DNA of 64,000 nt from contig CM065878.1 of the NCBI GenBank assembly GCA_033439255.1, positions 1,860,001-1,924,000 of the forward strand, in the 5' to 3' direction. The position numbers and the translations under genes are program-made. Origin of the DNA: Hericium rajendrae. Lineage: Eukaryota; Basidiomycota; Agaricomycetes; Russulales; Hericiaceae. The notes beneath the pieces were generated by a model. The model ran no database searches. It was not told the origin of the DNA and saw nothing but the letters and a program-made list of their open reading frames with translations. This document shows, piece by piece, positions 58,643 through 64,000 of the stretch (the stretch's first letter is position 1; each line of letters opens with the position of its first letter).

Positions 58643-60282
58643 CTAGCTATCTAATTCCAGCTTGCGCAACAGCCCTCGGACTGGCGCGCCTGCGGTTTTT
58701 GGCAGCTGCAGCTCCGGAATGGGGGGCGACGACATCAGCCATCTCGCACGCTCTCCCACGTCTTTGCCTGCAAGCACAGGCAGTTAGCGACGCCGGCCTG
58801 CCTTCGCATCGAAGCGAAGCTTACCTTCATATAGAACCTCATACACCTGATTTTCGCATTAGCGCCGTGCCGTCCCAGTATCCGACAAAGCAGACGTGAC
58901 TCACCCCAGTTGCAATCGGAGCGGTAACCCCGAGTTCGTCAATAATGGCCTTGAGGCCTTTTGCTGTCGACACGCCCTCGGCAACGCTCCCCAATGTATT
59001 GATGATTTCCTCAAGCGTTTCCCCTTTTCCCAATCGAAAGCCAACTGTGTAGTTGCGACTTGTCGGCGAGCTGCACGTCAGAAATAGATCTCCGACGCCA
59101 GCCAAGGACAAAAATGTCAGCGGGTTAGCTCCGTACGCGGTGCCAATCCTGGTCATCTCAGATAGACCACGCGTGATAAGCACTGTAGAATGCATGAACT
59201 TTGGGTAGGAAAGTCTCAGCAAATATCGGACTTACTCGCCCTCGTGTTGTTTTCGAATCCAAGGCCGTCCGACATGCCGGCCGCAATAGCATACACGTTC
59301 TTCAGCGCTCCTGCGAGCTCGATACCAATAGGATCGTCGCCGGTATAACTGCAACTTCGTCAGATAGTATTCGATCGGGAGTACGGAGGCACAAACCAGC
59401 GGAACCAGGGTTGGTGGAACAACTGTGATGCCTTTTCTGCATGTGCTTCGGATAAAGACGCGACGGAGACGGACGTCGGCTGTCGTCGGACAACTGTGTA
59501 GGATGTCAACAGAGATGGTATTCATGGGTCCATAGTACTCACTCTCTTTCGCGAATGAAGGACCAGACTATGGCATGCTTTGAGGGTCAATATATGCGTA
59601 ATATGAATTACGACTTGCTATGAATGTCGCGACGCGTGCGATGTCCTTCCCGCATGTATCTGCTATGATCTCGAGTGTGAGGGAGTTCGTAGCGATCTCG
59701 ATACCCTTGTTGACGAATATCAAAAGCGGCGGATCCTTTTCATCCAAACGTGGCCGTAATTTTGTTAGTGTTTCCCTGGTCAGCGCGTTAGCGTCACATA
59801 AAACTAGCTACAGAACGGCATTACCTCACGCCCTCAGTGGGAATGGCGAACAGCAAAACGTCCACACTCTTAATCGTTTCCGCACTGGGAAAGTCAGGCC
59901 CGATGGCCCGAATACTCTGCGGAAAGTCGTGGTCCTTGAGGAACTGGGGATTGCGATGGTGCGCATTGAAGTAGTCTACGATGTCCTTCTCGCGCGCCCA
60001 CATCAGGACATCATGACCAGAGTCGCCCAGATGGTCTGCGAGACAGCTTCCAAAATTACCTGCACCGAAAACGAGCACGCGGGATACGGGACAGGGAGAA
60101 TGTGACGGTGTGGGCATCATGAATCGCGATGGATGCGCGTGACGCGAGTAATGTTGGACCTGGACGAGCAGCTTGGCAGGACGAGAAAATGGAGACGGGC
60201 GTACGTGTGAGAGAGGTGAGAGAAAGATGGGGCGGCGCGCAGAAAACGGTCGGAGAGAGGTAATGAAACGAGTGGACAGCAT
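58643..60282 (-). CDS. GPD1: NAD-dependent glycerol-3-phosphate dehydrogenase
   Basis: Reduces dihydroxyacetone phosphate to glycerol 3-phosphate for lipid and osmolyte synthesis and redox balance. The Rossmann motif is [20 protein letters not shown], then [20 protein letters not shown] and [14 protein letters not shown]. Then [28 protein letters not shown] across an intron, and the catalytic-region helix [20 protein letters not shown]. The block [20 protein letters not shown] with [32 protein letters not shown] and the end LLRKLELDS complete it. About eight introns. The frame upstream of the Rossmann fold is open to an ATG at 60,282, giving an Arg/Ser/Phe-rich N-terminus ([20 protein letters not shown]) that looks like a mitochondrial presequence. 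A second start, [10 protein letters not shown] at 60,120, would give a cytosolic form. Confidence 0.93.
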
Positions 60283-60692
60283 GTAAAAGTAGCAGACGAT
60301 CGAACGCGCGGGGACACACCTAGCGTTGTACGTCATCCCATCGGGCTCCAGGGAGTATCTCTGCTCCGCTGTTCAGATCAGGTCTTCACGACACCTCAAG
60401 AGTACAGTGTGCTTGTCTTCAATACTTCATGGCTTCGTGGTATATGCATAACCCGAGTCCCGTATCTCACACCAAGTTCAATGAAGGTCAGGAACGGCGT
60501 CACATGCCGAGTATATCAGGAAATGTGACTGTCACACCACTGCCTTCTGGGAACGGGAGCGGTGTTAGCTGTTCAGCTCCAGCCAAGCCGGCCAATATCC
60601 ATCGTAGACAACTTCCGCTCTTTCGTTGCCTCATACCACTATTTCATTCGTAATCTGCCGGTCGCACGCTCCCTTTTATTGCTATTGTCAAC
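60283..60692. promoter_or_regulatory. Divergent promoter, GPD1 / SED5
   Basis: 410 bp between start codons on opposite strands. No convincing TATA box. Short open frames here are chance. Confidence 0.4.
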
Positions 60693-62070
60693 ATGCCGGT
60701 CCAGGACCGCACGAACGAGTTCCGTGCGTGCGTGGAGTCCATACGGAGCAGGTCGTCCGTCCCCTCGCGCGGGGCAGAGGCCAAGCAGCGGCTGCTCCAG
60801 ACGCGCAGCAGAGGCGGGGAGAAGAGCGAGTTCTCGCGGATGGCGAGCACCATCGGGAAGGAGATCAGCGCAACGAGCTTGAAACTCGCAAAGCTGGCGC
60901 AGCGTGAGTACGAGCTATTGTTATCTACGCTTAGCTGACAGACTGAGCTCACGTTATGCAGTGGCGAAACGAAAGACACTGTTCGACGATCGGCCTGTCG
61001 AAATCAGTGTATGTCTTGCTGTTGATACAAGCTTAGATGTTCGCTTACGGTGGGTCGGATGATAGGAACTGACGTTCGTTATAAAACAAGACATCGCGAA
61101 CGCCAACAAACAGATCGCCGCGCTGCAGGCCCATCTCAAGCAGCGAAAAACCCAAGGAAGCTCCCAGTCACCAGAAGCGAAGCAGCTTGACGAGCATAAT
61201 CATAATGTGATGATGTTATTGCAGAACAAGCTGGCGGATACGAGCATGACATTCAAGGACGTGCTTGAGATTCGTACACAGGTGCGCGAGACTGGAACAA
61301 GGACTCTGATATCCTCTTAGACTGACGCGTCTATTTTTCACTAGAACATGAAGGAATCGAAGGATCGGACCGAACAGTTTATGTTTTCTACCGCGACTGC
61401 AGCCAGTCAAGCACCGACAAGTACGCTACACCTTCTCAGGTTTAGATAGCTTGTTTTAACGCGCTTCTTTCATCACAGGCTCGTATCTCTTCAATGCCCA
61501 ACGACAGGGGCAGGACCCAATGGGCGATGGATCAACGGGGCGCTACGACTCGAAGGGCAAGGGTCGAGCCACGTCAAATGGCGACGTGCTCGCTCTGGAT
61601 TTGGAACACGTAGAAGAAGGAACGGGGGCGCACAATGGTGGTGCATTCATGCAGATGCAGCTTGTTGAGCAGCAGGTACGTATCCGGTCCTTGAAATAGA
61701 ACATCAACACTCATGCCATCGGCCAATGTTCACAGGACACGTACATTCAGTCCCGATCTACCGCCATCGAATCCATCGAGTCCACCATTGCGGAACTCGG
61801 TCAAATATTCAACCAGCTAGCACACATGGTTGCCGAGCAGCGAGAAACCGTACAGAGAATCGACGCCGATACAATGGACATCGCGTCAAACGTCGGCGGC
61901 GCTCAGCGAGAGCTGCTGAAGTATTATGCCAGTATATCCAGTAACCGATGGCTTATGTTGAAGGTGTTTGGAGTTCTCATTGTTTTCGTGAGTCCCATCC
62001 TTCCTCACCATACTGCGCATTCTCTGATACTTGGCCTTCGCAGTTCCTTATCTTTATATTGGTATCATGA
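60693..62070 (+). CDS. SED5: Golgi syntaxin SED5 (syntaxin-5, Qa-SNARE)
   Basis: Target SNARE on cis-Golgi membranes for ER-to-Golgi transport. The N-terminal peptide MPVQDRTNEFRACVESIRSR is the short motif that binds the SM protein Sly1. The Habc-type helical region includes ISATSLKLAKLAQLAKRKTL, ELTFVIKQDIANANKQIAAL and NVMMLLQNKLADTSMTFKDV. A linker and the SNARE motif follow: MQLVEQQDTYIQSRSTAIES, then IESTIAELGQIFNQLAHMVA with the zero-layer Gln, and VQRIDADTMDIASNVGGAQR. The C-terminal membrane anchor is WLMLKVFGVLIVF joined by a last intron to a tiny exon FLIFILVS and stop at 62,068-62,070. About seven introns. No frame break. Start fixed by the Sly1-binding peptide. Confidence 0.95.
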
Positions 62071-62254
62071 TTTTTGCACGGCTGGCGCCGCATATGTATA
62101 TATCGTAGGATGCATGCTTTCATGGACTTAATCGCACATTGCCCGTTAGATAGACATCTATTATTCCAGACAGATTACTCCAGACAAACACCAGGTTAAA
62201 AATCAGTAAACATCACGCCGCAAGATAAGTGTATAGACGCGAAATCAAGCACTC

Positions 62255-63438
62255 TTAACCCACAGGTATTGAGTTGACACCTGTGCTCCAATCCTTCGCC
62301 GGTCGTGCATTCGGTCGTTTCCCCCGCTTCTTTGCACTCTTCCCTCCACGATGCGTTTCACCATCCTCGACATCTCCAACAGTCCACGTTCGTTTCGCGC
62401 TGGGCGCGTCGCCTCTCCCGATGTCGCCGAGAACCGCTGTGGTCGACTAACCCCTCCCTCCTTCCGCAAGCGCTTTTCCTGTAATATGCATGTCAATTTC
62501 GCATATTTGAGGCATAGACGGAAGACTGTTACCCTCTGAGCGGCTAACTCCTTGTTCCTCGTCTTCAGTTTTGTGAGCCTGGTTTCGCTCTTGCCGCCCC
62601 CTCCAGCTGTAAGCTCAACATTGATCTTGCGACTCTCGAGCTCAGAATGATGCAGCTTCAGGGCCTGCTGCAGCGGGGTTTGGAGCTGAACTCGAGGAAT
62701 GCGCATCCTTTCGATTTCGCGATCGTCGCGCCGGGCTTTGCCTGTTTCGGGGTCAGGAGACGGACATTGGGCGGTGGATCTGAACGCGGTTATAGCGACG
62801 ATAATAATGGAGTGCGAAGTGGACTGACCGCAAACTGCAAAATGCTGCTGTATCGCCTCTTTTGAAGTCGTATACTTCAGATTACCTGTATGGCAAAATC
62901 AGACGAAGTTCATCCTGTTTAGGACAGAATACGCACCAACAAAAAGAATGAAGCGCTGCTTTCCCTTCTCCTTCATATCCACTGCTTCGGCGGAGGCTTC
63001 CTCTTCGTCATCGTCGGCATCGACGGCCACCACTGGCTGCTTTCTGCGTCTCTTCGTGGCGGCGGGGGCCTCCGCGCCTGCGTCCGCGTCGTCGGCGGCG
63101 GCGACACCTCCACCCCCCTCCGCGCCCGCGTCTCCCTCTCCCCTCTTCCGCTTCTTTGCGTTTGACTTCCCCACCCCCACCATGAGCTCTCCTCCTCCGC
63201 CGGCGCGCTGCTCTTTTTGCGCTTCTTTCCGCCGCCGCCGCCCATCTTCGAGCCCGCGCGGCGCACCTTGCCCTTCAGCGAGCGCATCACCAGCCACATC
63301 CTGGTCTTCGGCGACAGGAACGGCGTTATCAAGCTCGTCAGCATCGTCGTCGCGGCGGGCCGTCCTCTTGCCTTTGTGTTCGCGGAACGCGAGGGCTTTC
63401 TTCTGCTTCTTCGTGAGCTTGGGGGCCTCGGCCGTCAT
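62255..63438 (-). CDS. NOP6: Nucleolar RRM protein, NOP6-like
   Basis: Probable 40S ribosome-biogenesis factor. Starts MTAEAPKLTKKQKKALAFRE, followed by a Lys/Arg/Glu-rich and Ala/Gly-rich low-complexity region with nuclear signals (AKKRKRGEGD, TKRRRKQP). The single RRM is built over introns: RFILFVGNLKYTTSKEAIQQ (RNP2), HFAVCDPPPNVRLLTPKQAK, KSKGCAFLEFSS (RNP1), then LQQALKLHHSELESRKINVE and LTAGGGGKSETRLTKLKTRN. The C-terminus expected for the family, KRPNARPAKDWSTGVNSIPV, is in another frame from the preceding VSRPQRFSATSGEA. A further one-base break sits at about 62,680 (a C run). Both breaks lack introns and look like sequence errors. The alternative frame would stop at 62,245. Convergent with SED5. 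Confidence 0.85.
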
Positions 63439-63910
63439 TCGATGGCCTGAAGGGTGGAGAAGCGAGGAAGAAAGGTTTTGTGGTATTTCGTGTCTTTTCT
63501 TGAAGCAGAGTTGCGCAGCGCGGATGCGCTCTGGGTCTGGGCCAGAGGGTTGCACGTGATCAAGTACGGAAATAGCAGCAACGAAAATAGCGGCAAGGAA
63601 GAAGGATGAAGTCTACGGTATATACAAGGTCAGAAAGCCTGCGCGGGTAATATTGGACCGAGAAATAAAGACAATAAAATTGCACATAACAAGAATGAAC
63701 CCATATGCAAGAAAAAGTAAATAGTGAGAATGGTAGTATGCTATGTCTGCTAGAAACCAAAATAGACAGATCGAGGTGCGTGCGGTGTTGTACAATGCCG
63801 GAGTGCAATGCGAATACAGCAAGAGCTTGAAATAGCCAATAACCAAATCATACATAGTGCGGGACACTCGTGGCGGGGCGTGCATGTCGTGAAAGGCATC
63901 GAGAATCAGG
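63439..63910. other. Intergenic region upstream of NOP6-like gene
   Basis: 472 bp. The right part (63,600-63,860) is AT-rich, probably the 3' untranslated region and terminator of the partial gene at the window edge. No gene is seen. Confidence 0.35.
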
Positions 63911-64000
63911 TCAAAGCCGCAGGCCGCCCACGCCCTCGCCCGCGCCGTCGATCTCCTTGTCCTCGGTTTCGCCTTTGCGGCCGTTGAGGCGTAATGGCCG
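63911..64000 (-). CDS. C-terminal end of an unidentified gene (partial)
   Basis: The minus strand from the window edge reads open for about 29 codons, RPLRLNGRKGETEDKEIDGA then GEGVGGLRL and a stop at 63,911-63,913. GC content rises sharply here compared with the AT-rich sequence to its left, as at a coding boundary. Too short to identify. Confidence 0.45.
   Translation of the reverse strand, partial: RPLRLNGRKGETEDKEIDGAGEGVGGLRL

Overview
The window looks like nuclear DNA of a filamentous basidiomycete, probably an Agaricomycete. Genes are dense and on both strands. Most are cut by many short introns of about 45-75 nt with GT(A/G)NGT donors and YAG acceptors. Several proteins are of types I associate with mushroom-forming fungi: F-box families, Ser/Pro-rich disordered proteins, and a P450 with a fungal multi-intron layout. 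I saw no rRNA, tRNA, CRISPR array, or virus-like or transposon element.

Layout, left to right. 1-14.5 kb: 3' part of DNA ligase IV (+), SF3A2/Prp11 (-), RRP5 (+), and a Tea1-type kelch/coiled-coil polarity protein (-). 14.5-23.8 kb: a more accessory stretch with a decayed cytochrome P450 (-), two paralogous Cys-rich F-box genes pointing away from each other (- and +) with a lipase (-) between them, then a secreted RNase T1-family ribonuclease (-). 24.6-35.3 kb: a Pro-rich disordered protein (-), the replication factor SLD2 (+), an F-box-like protein ending in nine exact-length 11-residue repeats (+), proteasome lid subunit RPN5 (+) and mitochondrial ribosomal protein mS23 (-). 35.7-43.6 kb: a 4CL-like acyl-CoA ligase (-), a BCL7-like protein (-) sharing a 216-bp promoter with Mediator subunit MED7 (+), and a membrane CN-hydrolase with apolipoprotein N-acyltransferase architecture (+). 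44.4-51.8 kb: two large uncharacterised disordered proteins, convergent (+ and -). 52.7-64 kb: bifunctional purine enzyme ADE5,7 (+), an ankyrin/CCCH RNA-binding protein (-), glycerol-3-phosphate dehydrogenase (-), Golgi syntaxin SED5 (+), a NOP6-like RRM protein (-), and the C-terminal end of an unidentified gene (-).

Most genes are core housekeeping functions: DNA repair and replication, splicing, ribosome biogenesis, transcription, proteolysis, secretion and purine synthesis. They are linked only by position, not by one pathway. No single new multi-gene system stands out. The most original signals are the 33-nt-periodic repeat in the F-box-like gene, the Cys-rich F-box paralog pair, the fungal BCL7-like protein, a GC-AG intron in LIG4, and several compact regulatory motifs.

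Caution: conserved, essential genes (RRP5, the NOP6-like gene, and others) repeatedly change reading frame by one base, often at short homopolymers and without a plausible intron. This looks like base-level assembly error, so apparent frameshifts here should not be read as gene death without raw-read support.
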